Shown: piece after piece, positions 17,335 through 26,414 of the stretch | How positions within the stretch are numbered: position 1 is the stretch's first letter | Layout of the letters: each line of letters begins with the position of its first letter | The notes under the pieces: model-generated | What the model was told of the DNA's origin: nothing | Databases searched by the model: none | What the model saw: only the letters and a program-made list of their open reading frames with translations | Position numbers and translations under genes: made by a program | Source: Clostridium estertheticum | GTDB taxonomy: Bacteria; Bacillota; Clostridia; Clostridiales; Clostridiaceae | NCBI RefSeq assembly: GCF_011065935.2 | Contig: NZ_JAAMNH020000001.1 | Coordinates: 3,803,001-3,867,000 of the forward strand | Direction: 5' to 3' | Length of the DNA stretch: 64,000 nucleotides

Positions 17335-20300
17335 CTATTTCTTTCTAAAATCAAATATTGGTTTCGGAATATTTTTCTTAACACTTGTTACTTTCTCATT
17401 ACCTCTATCACCATTTTTCTTAGTGATTCTCTTTTTGGGGCTTTTAACAACTTTTTCTGATTTACTCAAGTCAAGAATATTTAGCTGTTCACTGTTATCT
17501 AATCCTAACTCAGCATAAAAATTTATCTGCTTACATTCTAAGCCAATATTCTCTTCATCTTTCGGCTTGGAGTCAACCATAATTGAAAGTACAGGATTAG
17601 TGGTTTCTTCTTCAATTGCTTGTATTTGCTCTGAATTTATTAAGTCAATAACATTTCCTACTTGTATATCATTAACATCTGCTTCTGCATCAACCTCATT
17701 AATGAATTCACCATTCCATTCCAGACGTATTTGTTCTGCTCGTCTTTTAATGCTGTCAATTAACCCGTCATTGGTAAGCATATTTGCATCAAGATATTCA
17801 GTCTCTGACAAATAATTAGGTCTAATTTCATTATTTTCAAGTTCTTCAAAAACCCATTTCATTGTATCATCTGGATTTCTGTAAAATTGACTCCCTCTTA
17901 TTCTAATAAATTTCCAGCCTAGTCTTTCTAGAATCGCTTGTCTCTTCAAATCATTAGGTAGGTCATCTTGTGTATGCCATTTTTCTCCATCGCATTCTAA
18001 AGCAATATGCTTATTTCCATCTTCAATAACCATATCTATTCTATATGTGCCTACCTTCCATTGTGGTATAACTATGTAGCCTTGGTTCAAAAGACTTTTC
18101 ATTACTTGTTTTTCAAAATCAGACTCAGCATGTTTTAGTCTTTCTTCATCTTTATCTACTGATGGGTTCATTGCATGTTTTATTAATCTAAGTCTTATAT
18201 CATCTGGTTTAAGATCTATTTCCGGATTTAAAGAATGCACCACCCACATTTGGTCTTTTGCTCTACTAGCAGCAACATTATATCTTTTCCGAGCCAAGTC
18301 ATTATTACCATCTTCACTTAGCAATCTAACTGGGCCACCTTTTTCGCTTGGGCCTTCAACAATACTTAGGAAAATCACATCTCTTTCATCACCTTGAAAC
18401 TGAGATGCAGTTCCACATTGGATCTTACGGGATTCGTATTCTTTAGGATCAAGATTAAGCTGTAATAGTCTATCAATTTCATAAGCTTGTTCTTGCCCTA
18501 AAAGAGAAATGATCCCAAAGGTTTTCCCTTTATAAGCTTCATTTTCAACACACGCACATATCATTGCCGCAATGTGTTGTGCCTCAGTCTTATTAATTTT
18601 ATCAGGCGATTTATATGCATTAGGAACTCTATATTCAATCACAGCAGGTTTTATTGCTACACCTGATGCATCTCTTAAAGGTTTTATTCTGCCATTGTAA
18701 GATAATTGATTACTAAACTCAATTATTTCAGGTAAACATCTAAAATGTTCTGTCAACATTAAAGGTTTAAATCCTGAAGCTTTTGCCATATCATAGACAG
18801 AAGTCTTACCATTAAATAAGTGATTATTAGGAATACCTTGTAAATGTTGTTCAATTAATGCATTAATTTCTTCAGTTTTTATTCCAACAGTATCAGGGCT
18901 TACTTGTTCATCATCACCTACAATAATAATTTTTTTCCCTAAATATAAAGCTGATAAAGATAATATACCTGCTTGACTTGCCTCGTCAATTATAACCACA
19001 TCAAATTTATTTTTCTGTGGATCAAAATTCTCAGCTACACGATTTAAGGACATAATCCATACCGGTATAGCACTCTGACATAAAGGCATCAATTCCCTTG
19101 CTTTTTTTAATAGCATTGGGGCACTTTTACCAGTTCCTTTACCCACTTGTCTAATTGTAGCTCGCCATCCCTCAATGGCCTGAGTCTGAGCTTGAGTCTT
19201 ATTCTTTATCTTTAAATGCCAAGCTTTTTCATAGGCAAGTCTCCTTGCATTTTGCATTAATAGGTCATTAATATTTCTCAATTCCTTTTGAATCATATTA
19301 GGATCATATCTATCAATTCGTTCAAGCTGGTTAGTAAGCTGACGCCACTTCCATGCTAGCTCTATGTCTTCTGGTAAATTATATTCGCCATGAATTCCAT
19401 TTCTATTTTCAATAGCATGAGCCCATATTGGAGCATTTATCTTTAATTTCCTTATCAGTTCATTTCTTAAAGAAAATATTTTTCTTTTAGCATATAACTC
19501 AGTTATATTATAATAAGCCTCTTCATAAGCACTCACATCTTTTTCATTGACAGCGCGAATTAGTAGGTCAAATGGCTTTTTATATACTTTATACCCGTTC
19601 AAATCAAATGCATATTGATCCCACTTCTGTGTCAGTTTGTTTAGTAATTCAGAATTACATCTTTTACTTAAATCTGGTATGAAAATGCTTTTAAGTCGTT
19701 CTGAAATGGTTTCTATTGGCTGATCAATATCTATCACACAAAGTTCTTCAAACTTTATAATATCTTCCACATTAAATTGTACTTCTTGCGTTAACTTTAT
19801 CCAATACTGTTCATGCCAATTTAATGATGACTGTATTTTTTTACGATGTTGTTTCACTTTTTGCTCAAAATCTTCTATATTTATAGCTGCATTTTCCGAG
19901 ACTTCAAGTAGTAACTTATTAATTTTATTCAACAAGCTATTTCTCTTTAACTCATAAATAATTATTGCTCTAACTTTCTCAAAATCAGCTTTGTTTTCTA
20001 TTTTTCTCTTATTATTAGTTATCCCATCACGAAGTCTTTTCCATTTAGGTTTTGTTACTCCAATAATAAAAGTCACTGGAATTTCTTTTCCAGAATCAAT
20101 TATTTCATTTAAAATGACTACACTTTCCTCTAAAATTATTTGTTTTGGTATACATATATCATTATCGAATAAGATTTTTCTGTATTGTTCGTAGTTTTCC
20201 ATTAGCTCATCTAATTCCTTAAAAACTATGGTCCATAAAGTAGTATATACTCCGTCTTTTATTGTTTTTGCTATAATAGCAAGCTGATATTCTTCCAGAC

Positions 20301-22323
20301 TGTTTAGATCATCATAAATTAGTATTGCACTATTAGATATTTCTGATAGTATCTTTGTTTCAACATTATCTTTCAAAACAAGTTTTGGATTCCATCCAAT
20401 AAGCTCCTCAGTTAATTTTATATAACTATCTGAATATAATTTAAATTCATCAAAAGACCATAAAAATTCTAAGGTTGGTAGTTCCTTACTTAACAAATTT
20501 TCTTCTTCAGTAGATATTTCTAGATTGGAATGATATAAATTACAAAAATCAACCACGGAAAGTGATAATCCTAATGTATCATCTTTCGTAGCTCCAGGTA
20601 TATAATCATACTTACCATAGCCATCTTTTATAAACTTAGCAGCATTAATAGGTGTAACTGTCTGATTTGCAAATACAATATCTTTATATTCTAACGACCT
20701 AATTTGAAGAAGTTCTTGATTTTTTGTTTTTGATTTGTTAATAAGATCTTTTCTTTGAATTTCGAGTCTTTCAATTTTTTTCTTAGATTCATGTAAATCA
20801 AGTGATGTACCTTTTGCAGCAATTTCGTTAATGGCATCATCCATTTCTTTCTTTTGTGAACTGGAACTTAGTAGACTAATACACAAACTTTGGAGATTTA
20901 TATCTTTGTTATACTTATCTTTGTATACTTTTTCTTTTAATACTGTTAGAGCTTTTTCTGTATGACTAGTTACAAGCACACTACTGCCTTGACTAAGAAG
21001 GTGACCTATAAGATTTGCTATGGTATGGGTTTTACCTGTTCCAGGTGGTCCTTGCACAAGAACTGCACCATAATTATTGAGATACTTAATTATTTTCAAC
21101 TGCTCATTATTAGCTGGTAAGGTTAATAAAACATCTTCATCTATTCCACTTTGGTTCCAATTTTCACCAATGATTTCAACTTCCTGTTGCTCTTTATGAT
21201 TACCTATCATATTTTCGAAAAAGTCTGGTAAAATAGCGTCTTCATTGCTCTCAATTTCTTCAATGATTTTATCAATAAACATAGAGAACCCTAGTGTTCT
21301 TTTTCTGAGAAACAAGATTGGTTCAGTCATAATCATAGGACCATTATAATTACTCTCAAAGCTTTCAACACATTTACCTTTTTCATCTAAAACATTAATA
21401 AGCCTCTGAAAAAGGCCCTTTGTGTTTGATGTATCTGCAATATGATACGCGTTTTTTTCAATATCTTGAATAATATTTGATAGCATTAATTGGTTAATTG
21501 ATGGGATAATCCTTAGCATTGGTGTGTATAGTTCCGTCCTGAGCTCATCACATTTAACAATAAAAGATGGCTTATCCGCATCAAATTCTAAATGAACATT
21601 TTGAAGCAATACAGGATGATCAATAATTTTCAGGTCAGTAGTCCATCTAATACGTCCATCACCAAGTATAAGTTCTACGCTCTCAGATTCTTTCTTAATT
21701 TCAGAATATAGCTTAAATAATTTATTATATAAATCAAGTCCTTGTTGCTTTGGAATTTCTACTATTCTCCAATTTGTTCTTTCAGCTATCCATTTATCAA
21801 AAATCATCAGGCGATTCTCATCTTCATTAAAAAACTCTTCTTTATAACAAGCAACTAAGTTTGCTTTCCTAAACGCAGTCTTTTTCGCGCTACAATTAGG
21901 ACATACCCATTCTTCAGAGATATCATCAAAGTCAGTACATACAGGAATATGAATGTCTTCATCTCCAACTTGTGGGTCATATATCCAATCACATTTAGAG
22001 CAAGCATACTTATATAAATGTATAGATCTAGCTATTACTTTTTCATAACGAACCTGTTCAACCCCAAGTTTTTCCCAACTGCCATCAATCCACTCAATAA
22101 TTGATTCATCCGGAACAGGGCATGGCTCTAAAACAGGTCTTTTCACTTCCAATATTTTCAACCCATCAAAATCCTCAATATTATAAGCCGACCATACTTC
22201 CTTAATTTTCGGCAAATTTGAAATTTTCATACTCCACTTTTGATTATCAATTTCTGTTATAACTGGATTCGATAGTTCATTATAGTCTTTAAGAAAATTA
22301 AAAATACTTTTTATTTGAGCCAC
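17335..22323 (-). CDS. SF1 (UPF1-like) helicase with rubredoxin-like domain and C-terminal Vsr/MTES_1575-type nuclease
   Basis: The 1662-residue protein has four visible parts. Residues 105-152 match a rubredoxin fold: YACSKCDWIYDP with C108 and C111, then DISEEWVCPNCSAKK with C141 and C144. The helicase core has Walker A GPPGTGKT at 425-432, Walker B DEAS near 1110, GTASQFQGDERD near 1309 and NVAASRAKDQ near 1349, with a 600-residue helical insertion between the first two. The C-terminal domain (about 1405-1510) reads KVGTYRIDMVIEDG...ALECDGEKWH...LGWKFIRIRGSQFY, the D/ExDG form of REase-like nucleases of the DUF559/MTES_1575 type. A low-complexity tail ends the protein. It follows the YdbC-like gene by 16 bases. 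The likely role is DNA unwinding and cleavage in anti-phage defence; the known system, if any, is not recognised. Confidence 0.85.
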   Translation of the reverse strand: MAQIKSIFNFLKDYNELSNPVITEIDNQKWSMKISNLPKIKEVWSAYNIEDFDGLKILEVKRPVLEPCPVPDESIIEWIDGSWEKLGVEQVRYEKVIARSIHLYKYACSKCDWIYDPQVGDEDIHIPVCTDFDDISEEWVCPNCSAKKTAFRKANLVACYKEEFFNEDENRLMIFDKWIAERTNWRIVEIPKQQGLDLYNKLFKLYSEIKKESESVELILGDGRIRWTTDLKIIDHPVLLQNVHLEFDADKPSFIVKCDELRTELYTPMLRIIPSINQLMLSNIIQDIEKNAYHIADTSNTKGLFQRLINVLDEKGKCVESFESNYNGPMIMTEPILFLRKRTLGFSMFIDKIIEEIESNEDAILPDFFENMIGNHKEQQEVEIIGENWNQSGIDEDVLLTLPANNEQLKIIKYLNNYGAVLVQGPPGTGKTHTIANLIGHLLSQGSSVLVTSHTEKALTVLKEKVYKDKYNKDINLQSLCISLLSSSSQKKEMDDAINEIAAKGTSLDLHESKKKIERLEIQRKDLINKSKTKNQELLQIRSLEYKDIVFANQTVTPINAAKFIKDGYGKYDYIPGATKDDTLGLSLSVVDFCNLYHSNLEISTEEENLLSKELPTLEFLWSFDEFKLYSDSYIKLTEELIGWNPKLVLKDNVETKILSEISNSAILIYDDLNSLEEYQLAIIAKTIKDGVYTTLWTIVFKELDELMENYEQYRKILFDNDICIPKQIILEESVVILNEIIDSGKEIPVTFIIGVTKPKWKRLRDGITNNKRKIENKADFEKVRAIIIYELKRNSLLNKINKLLLEVSENAAINIEDFEQKVKQHRKKIQSSLNWHEQYWIKLTQEVQFNVEDIIKFEELCVIDIDQPIETISERLKSIFIPDLSKRCNSELLNKLTQKWDQYAFDLNGYKVYKKPFDLLIRAVNEKDVSAYEEAYYNITELYAKRKIFSLRNELIRKLKINAPIWAHAIENRNGIHGEYNLPEDIELAWKWRQLTNQLERIDRYDPNMIQKELRNINDLLMQNARRLAYEKAWHLKIKNKTQAQTQAIEGWRATIRQVGKGTGKSAPMLLKKARELMPLCQSAIPVWIMSLNRVAENFDPQKNKFDVVIIDEASQAGILSLSALYLGKKIIIVGDDEQVSPDTVGIKTEEINALIEQHLQGIPNNHLFNGKTSVYDMAKASGFKPLMLTEHFRCLPEIIEFSNQLSYNGRIKPLRDASGVAIKPAVIEYRVPNAYKSPDKINKTEAQHIAAMICACVENEAYKGKTFGIISLLGQEQAYEIDRLLQLNLDPKEYESRKIQCGTASQFQGDERDVIFLSIVEGPSEKGGPVRLLSEDGNNDLARKRYNVAASRAKDQMWVVHSLNPEIDLKPDDIRLRLIKHAMNPSVDKDEERLKHAESDFEKQVMKSLLNQGYIVIPQWKVGTYRIDMVIEDGNKHIALECDGEKWHTQDDLPNDLKRQAILERLGWKFIRIRGSQFYRNPDDTMKWVFEELENNEIRPNYLSETEYLDANMLTNDGLIDSIKRRAEQIRLEWNGEFINEVDAEADVNDIQVGNVIDLINSEQIQAIEEETTNPVLSIMVDSKPKDEENIGLECKQINFYAELGLDNSEQLNILDLSKSEKVVKSPKKRITKKNGDRGNEKVTSVKKNIPKPIFDFRKK

Positions 22324-22339
22324 AGCTCTGCCTCCTGTT

Positions 22340-22558
22340 CTAAAGTTCTATGGAATTTAGAACTTGTTTAAAATTTTGCATTTCTTCCTCGGTCAAGGTT
22401 ATCCCTTTGCCTATTTTACCTTCATCGTGATTCCAATCTCTTAAGTCAAACTTTCCAGGTCTATCATTCCAACTCACTTTATTTAATTCTTTTGTCCAAT
22501 TACCTTTTTCAGAAAGAATTGCAATTCTTTCAACTATTTCATATTTTAAATCAGCCAT
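22340..22558 (-). CDS. YdbC/PC4-like single-stranded DNA-binding protein
   Basis: The 72-residue protein matches YdbC-type PC4 homologues over its whole length: MADLKYEIVERIAILSE, GWTKELN-like GNWTKELNKVSWN, KFDLRDWNHD and KIGKGITLTEEE. YdbC proteins bind ssDNA and RNA as dimers. The start has GGGGGGAC upstream. The stop lies 16 bases before the giant helicase start, so the two form one transcript. A ssDNA-binding partner for a helicase-nuclease makes functional sense. A housekeeping YdbC may exist elsewhere; this copy is in the island. Confidence 0.8.
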   Translation of the reverse strand: MADLKYEIVERIAILSEKGNWTKELNKVSWNDRPGKFDLRDWNHDEGKIGKGITLTEEEMQNFKQVLNSIEL

Positions 22559-23023
22559 TAATGTCCCCCCAAAAGCGTTCTTATATTATTAAAACAAAAT
22601 AAATACATTTAAAATCCCAATATACATAACTGGCTTTACTATTTCTCTTATAAATCTAGTGTGATTATCTTCAAGAATATCTGAAACATTACCTTATTCT
22701 TATTCTATACCAATATCTATTGAGAAGATTCTTACTAAATTCCCCATCACTTTAATACCATTATAATTATTTCAACTAAATTATATAGCGGCCTTCCCTA
22801 ATGCAATTATAGTATAATCCATATTTACCTAATATTCCATAAAAAGTTATAGATAGGTTCTCCCCTCATAATTAAACCTAAACAGAAAGCACAAGATGTA
22901 TTGAATTCAATACATCTTGTGCTTTTTTATACATATTTATAATTACTGAATAGTTAGAATAATTTACAACACTCTATATTGCTGCATTTTTCATTATAAA
23001 ACACTAGATAGCTTATATATCTA
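22559..23023. other. Intergenic region upstream of ydbC-like
   Basis: It holds the promoter zone for the YdbC-helicase operon, the 40-bp palindromic terminator at 22886-22925 and AT-rich sequence. No other feature is seen. Confidence 0.45.
22886..22925. terminator. Perfect 40-bp palindrome, terminator-like
   Basis: AAAGCACAAGATGTATTGAA (22886-22905) is followed at once by its exact reverse complement, then TTTT. It would end minus- or plus-strand transcripts; it lies between the brxL remnant and the YdbC operon. Confidence 0.7.
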
Positions 23024-23160
23024 TTATTGTACTCCTAAAGCCTTAAATACAGCATCTTCTGCGCCGCTGTAAAACATTATTTGAAATTTCGCATATAATT
23101 CAGGTGGCACTGTTGCTAAATCTCCCGCATTAAGCATTAGCAGTAAAATCTTTACCAGCT
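23024..23160 (-). pseudogene. C-terminal remnant of a BrxL-like (Lon-type) BREX protein
   Basis: The minus-strand frame reads KILLLMLNAGDLATVPPELY then AKFQIMFYSGAEDAVFKALGVQ and stops. The pattern of a hydrophobic strand, DLATVPPEL, FYS and AVFKALG is what I recall for the C-terminus of the Lon-like protease domain of BrxL. An in-frame stop lies just upstream and there is no start, so only about 45 codons survive. It suggests a BREX locus once occupied this site. The family call is from memory. Confidence 0.45.
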
Positions 23161-23266
23161 TTTAAATCACTAAAATACTCACTTCCTTTCGTTATATTCT
23201 CTTTTACGTGTATGACGATATTAGTTCATATTAAATTGTTATTATATACAACGTTTATTCTTAAGT

Positions 23267-23830
23267 TTATAAATCATCATTAAAAAAACTAGTATATTCC
23301 CATACTTTATTATATTTACTTGGATGCATTGGCTTATGACCTTTTGAATTTTTAAAGCAATAAGCTTTATGTTTATATTGTTTATTTTTCAATACTTTTA
23401 AAAGCTTATTTGTTTTATTTTCAAACATATTTTTAAAAGTTGAGTTCTCCCTGCATAGCTCTTTATTTATTCCCCATCCAACGAATATTTCATTTGCTTC
23501 ATCAAGGTAACTTTTTATTTCATTCTTTTTTTCTAATTCATCATCTAAATTAATTAATTCCTCAGGTTTTGTTGTTTTATATGCAAATAAATTTAACACT
23601 ATCATTTTATTAAATCCTTTTTTATCAAAGAATTCCATTAAAAAATCTACAGTGCCATCTCCCCTTAAATATGATGCATGACTTGGATTTAACATTATTG
23701 CTACTAAACATTTTTTTGAACCACTATCCACTCCCCACTCTCGTGATAAATAGTATCTATACTTTTGTTTCTCTTTAGTAACTATAAATTTTTCACATGA
23801 TAAAATTTTTTCGTTTTTTATTTCAACCAT
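23267..23830 (-). CDS. DUF1643 family protein
   Basis: The 187-residue protein contains the DUF1643 core: a beta-rich start with RYYLSREWG, then CLVAIMLNPSHAS (about 41-53), DGTVDFL, MIVLNLFAYKTTKPEEL and IFVGWG. DUF1643 proteins are small, of unknown activity, and often found with mobile or defence genes. The start is preceded by AAGGGGGATAC. It is a single-gene unit, 92 bases downstream of the zinc-ribbon/HEPN gene on the same strand. Confidence 0.8.
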   Translation of the reverse strand: MVEIKNEKILSCEKFIVTKEKQKYRYYLSREWGVDSGSKKCLVAIMLNPSHASYLRGDGTVDFLMEFFDKKGFNKMIVLNLFAYKTTKPEELINLDDELEKKNEIKSYLDEANEIFVGWGINKELCRENSTFKNMFENKTNKLLKVLKNKQYKHKAYCFKNSKGHKPMHPSKYNKVWEYTSFFNDDL

Positions 23831-23921
23831 ATGTATCCCCCTTATTTTGTTTATTACATCAGTTTTATTATAGAGTTTTATAATTGTTCAAATAAAGTCG
23901 TTATTTAAGTTTATTTATTTT

Positions 23922-24782
23922 TTAAACATTGGTTTGTTTCATTTTTTTATCAATACCCTCCATAAAGTAAAAAATTGAATCTACTACAGTTTCATAAACC
24001 AATTTTGCTTCGTCTTCTGTAGCACCAACCTTAGAACCATGAGCAATTTCATTTCTCCATTTAAGAGCTTTCTTTTCCCAGTTGTTCCATGATGTGGACT
24101 TAGATAGTTTTATTTGATACAAATTCCACATTAACGGATTTACTTTTGTTGGAAGCTCAGTTGCTACTAAAAATCTTGAAATGCTATCTTCATCTAAACC
24201 ATATTTTCTATAACCTTCACTTAAAGCCATATCAATATATATTTCAAAAGCTATTTCAGAAAACAATATACTTGTAAGAAAGTCTTCATTTATTAACTGT
24301 TCAAGTGCGAATTGAAGCATATCCATCCATGGAATATTATAATCATCAGTTTTAGCATTAATCATTATAAACACTTTCGTATTTTCACCAATTAGACTTT
24401 TATCCCCACCATCAGGTAGGGAAGTAAATATTCTAAACCCCTTTTTAGTGATATCAACTGCACCTACAAGAAAAGCTCCCATTGGCATAATCATTATCTT
24501 ATAAATCTTTTTAATACTTTCAGGTAAATTAAAATATGTTTCATATCCAATTTTGACGTCTATAGTTTCATTAAACATATCATTAGCCAAAAAAGGAATT
24601 GGAATAAAATCTTCAAAAAATTTCAAACCATTTTTAAGACCTTCATAAACGGTAAATTGATTATTACATTCTGGATTTTGACAGGTAATAATAGGCTTTT
24701 CAAAATCACTTTGGTCAACTGACCAGCCCCTTGAACACTTGTTGCACTTCATCATAAATGCTCTAAGTTTTGAATGTTCCAT
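23922..24782 (-). CDS. Zinc-ribbon plus HEPN-like protein
   Basis: The 286-residue protein opens with a zinc ribbon (CNKC at 13-16 and CQNPEC at 34-39). The middle is mixed alpha/beta with no catalytic motif seen. Near residue 250, WRNEIAHGSK carries the RNxxxH signature of HEPN domains inside a helical C-terminus. HEPN proteins are commonly RNases in toxin and abortive systems; the zinc ribbon may bind nucleic acid. AGGGGATAA precedes the ATG. It may share a transcript with the DUF1643 gene downstream. Confidence 0.65.
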   Translation of the reverse strand: MEHSKLRAFMMKCNKCSRGWSVDQSDFEKPIITCQNPECNNQFTVYEGLKNGLKFFEDFIPIPFLANDMFNETIDVKIGYETYFNLPESIKKIYKIMIMPMGAFLVGAVDITKKGFRIFTSLPDGGDKSLIGENTKVFIMINAKTDDYNIPWMDMLQFALEQLINEDFLTSILFSEIAFEIYIDMALSEGYRKYGLDEDSISRFLVATELPTKVNPLMWNLYQIKLSKSTSWNNWEKKALKWRNEIAHGSKVGATEDEAKLVYETVVDSIFYFMEGIDKKMKQTNV

Positions 24783-25091
24783 AATTTATCCCCTCCTCAA
24801 CTAATATAATTAGACAAGGAAAATTTTTTTCCTCTATGTTATTTAATTTTGTTTTTATATAATTATAAAATCTAAAACATAAGATTATGAAACATTTAAT
24901 TAAGAGACACAAAAGAATGACTATAATTAACTCTACTTAGAATAGCTAAATTACTCATTTATCCTTGGCTTTATTTCCACATTCACATATAAAAAATATT
25001 TTATTATTATCATATCCCTATGTCTTAGGATAGTTGTCGTAAAGTCTATAATAGTCCATGGGATTTGGGGGACCAAGAGGAAGAATGATCA
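24783..25091. other. Intergenic region, nothing recognised
   Basis: About 310 bases of AT-rich sequence ending at the 40-bp palindrome. It should contain the promoter of the minus-strand zinc-ribbon/HEPN gene. Confidence 0.4.
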
Positions 25092-25131
25092 GTGCCTTCA
25101 GAAATCCAAACGTTTGGATTTCTGAAGGCAC
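25092..25131. repeat. Perfect 40-bp palindrome beside an integrase remnant
   Basis: GTGCCTTCAGAAATCCAAAC (25092-25111) is followed directly by its exact reverse complement (25112-25131). No T-run follows, so it is a poor terminator. It ends six bases before the first integrase codon recognised and may mark the breakpoint that truncated that gene. Confidence 0.8.
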
Positions 25132-25137
25132 ACCAAT

Positions 25138-25293
25138 GCTACATTCATGCTCCTTACTGGTATCTCAGCTAAAGTTGCAAGTAATAGATTAGGGCATAGT
25201 ACAATAAATATAACTATGGATTTGTATTCTCATGTATTAAAAGATATGAATGAAGATGCAGCAGATAGGTTGAATGATGTTATTTATAAATAA
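25138..25293 (+). pseudogene. C-terminal remnant of a tyrosine integrase
   Basis: The frame ATFMLLTGISAKVASNRLGH then STINITMDLYSHVLKDMNED ends AADRLNDVIYK. It contains the RLGHS box and the catalytic Tyr (DLYSHV), the C-terminal part of a phage- or Tn916-type integrase. The N-terminal domain, the R and the HxxR box are missing, and no start or ribosome site is present. The island probably once carried an integrase-bearing element here. Confidence 0.8.
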
Positions 25294-25310
25294 GGTTTTA
25301 TACTATAGGT

Positions 25311-25349
25311 AAAACACCGAGATTATTATTTTATGATCTCGGTGTTTTT
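25311..25349 (+). terminator. Rho-independent terminator after the integrase remnant
   Basis: AAAACACCGAGAT (25311-25323) pairs with ATCTCGGTGTTTT (25336-25348), followed by TGTTTT. Between this and 25567 no gene is seen. Confidence 0.8.
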
Positions 25350-25567
25350 GTTTTAAGGACATTTCACAAAGAAGGCCCCCCAATTTCTATAATTTAGGAA
25401 TAATTATTTATAATTGTTATCTGCCACAGGTGCATACAATGAATCGATACCTACTCTATCAAAAACAAAACTTCATTGGAAGTCCAACTCTCCTTCTGAA
25501 GTCTTAATATTTCAGTAGCGAATTCCCATAATAAAAACTTTTAAATTATAATTTTATTTACAACACA

Positions 25568-25891
25568 TTAATGATTCTCGTCTATCTTTAATAATAAAAA
25601 ATGTGCCTGGTCATGCAATTGTAGTCTATATTTTTCTATTTCCTCAATTGTATCAATATCTATTTCTCTTCCACCATGAACTAATTGATTTCTTAACTCA
25701 CAAACGGTACTAATCCAATCTTGAGGTACTCCCCATAGATCTTGTGCACCTATATAATCCAAAAAACACTGATAAATCTTATTTTTAATTCCAGAACTTG
25801 TACGAAGCGTTTCAGTATGATATTTAGATCCTAAGATTTCAAATACATTCCAATAAGAAATAAATGTATCAATCGGATCTTCGCTCATCAT
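25568..25891 (-). pseudogene. HEPN-domain half of a gene split by an in-frame TGA
   Basis: These 107 codons continue, in the same frame, the gene at 25904-26308; only one TGA and four codons separate them. The part encodes DPIDTFISYWNVFEILGSKY and CELRNQLVHGG, the RxxxxH signature of HEPN domains. The ATG at 25891 has a weak AAAAGG site overlapping its position, so separate translation is possible but unlikely. It is either a nonsense pseudogene or two peptides made from one message. Confidence 0.65.
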
Positions 25892-25903
25892 GCCTTTTCT
25901 ATA

Positions 25904-26308
25904 TCAACTCATAGATTTTAGCAAAGGTTGAAGGTCTGCAGATTGTTGATAATCACGAGATTTATAAAAACACCTTTCAATCTGTTCCTGCTCAACAATT
26001 CTTTTAATAGTATAGTCTTTTTTATTGCGAGCATTAACATCATAGTAATACAAGAAAAGAGGCAAATCCAATTCACAGCATAAAACATCGACCATATTAC
26101 TTAAAAAATATAGTGCTACTTTGTATGCAATAACAGCATTCGTAGCATATGCAGTAACACTAACAGTAATTCCTAATCTACTGTTTTGAATAACGATATC
26201 ACTATAAAATTGATCCAAAAAACCCTTAGCTTGTCTTAAACTCATTCTACTCTTTACCTTTATATGTCCATCAACTTCAAATTTAACTTCCCAAATTAAT
26301 CTAGGCAT
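25904..26308 (-). pseudogene. N-terminal half of a HEPN gene split by an in-frame TGA
   Basis: This 134-residue part (MPRLIWEVKFEVDGH...) is mostly beta-strands followed by helices, ends LKSMS at the TGA (25904-25906), and then reads on as YRKGMMSEDP into the HEPN half. The full product would be about 246 residues. The start has GCGGGGGAT upstream. No family is recognised for the N-terminal domain. Confidence 0.65.
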
Positions 26309-26414
26309 ATTCTATCCCCCGCTTATATATAATTAATGTTGAAAATTCTTGTCTTAATAAATACCTTTTAATATAATATCTGTTTTTATTGTTGTAAATA
26401 ATTCATTTATATCA

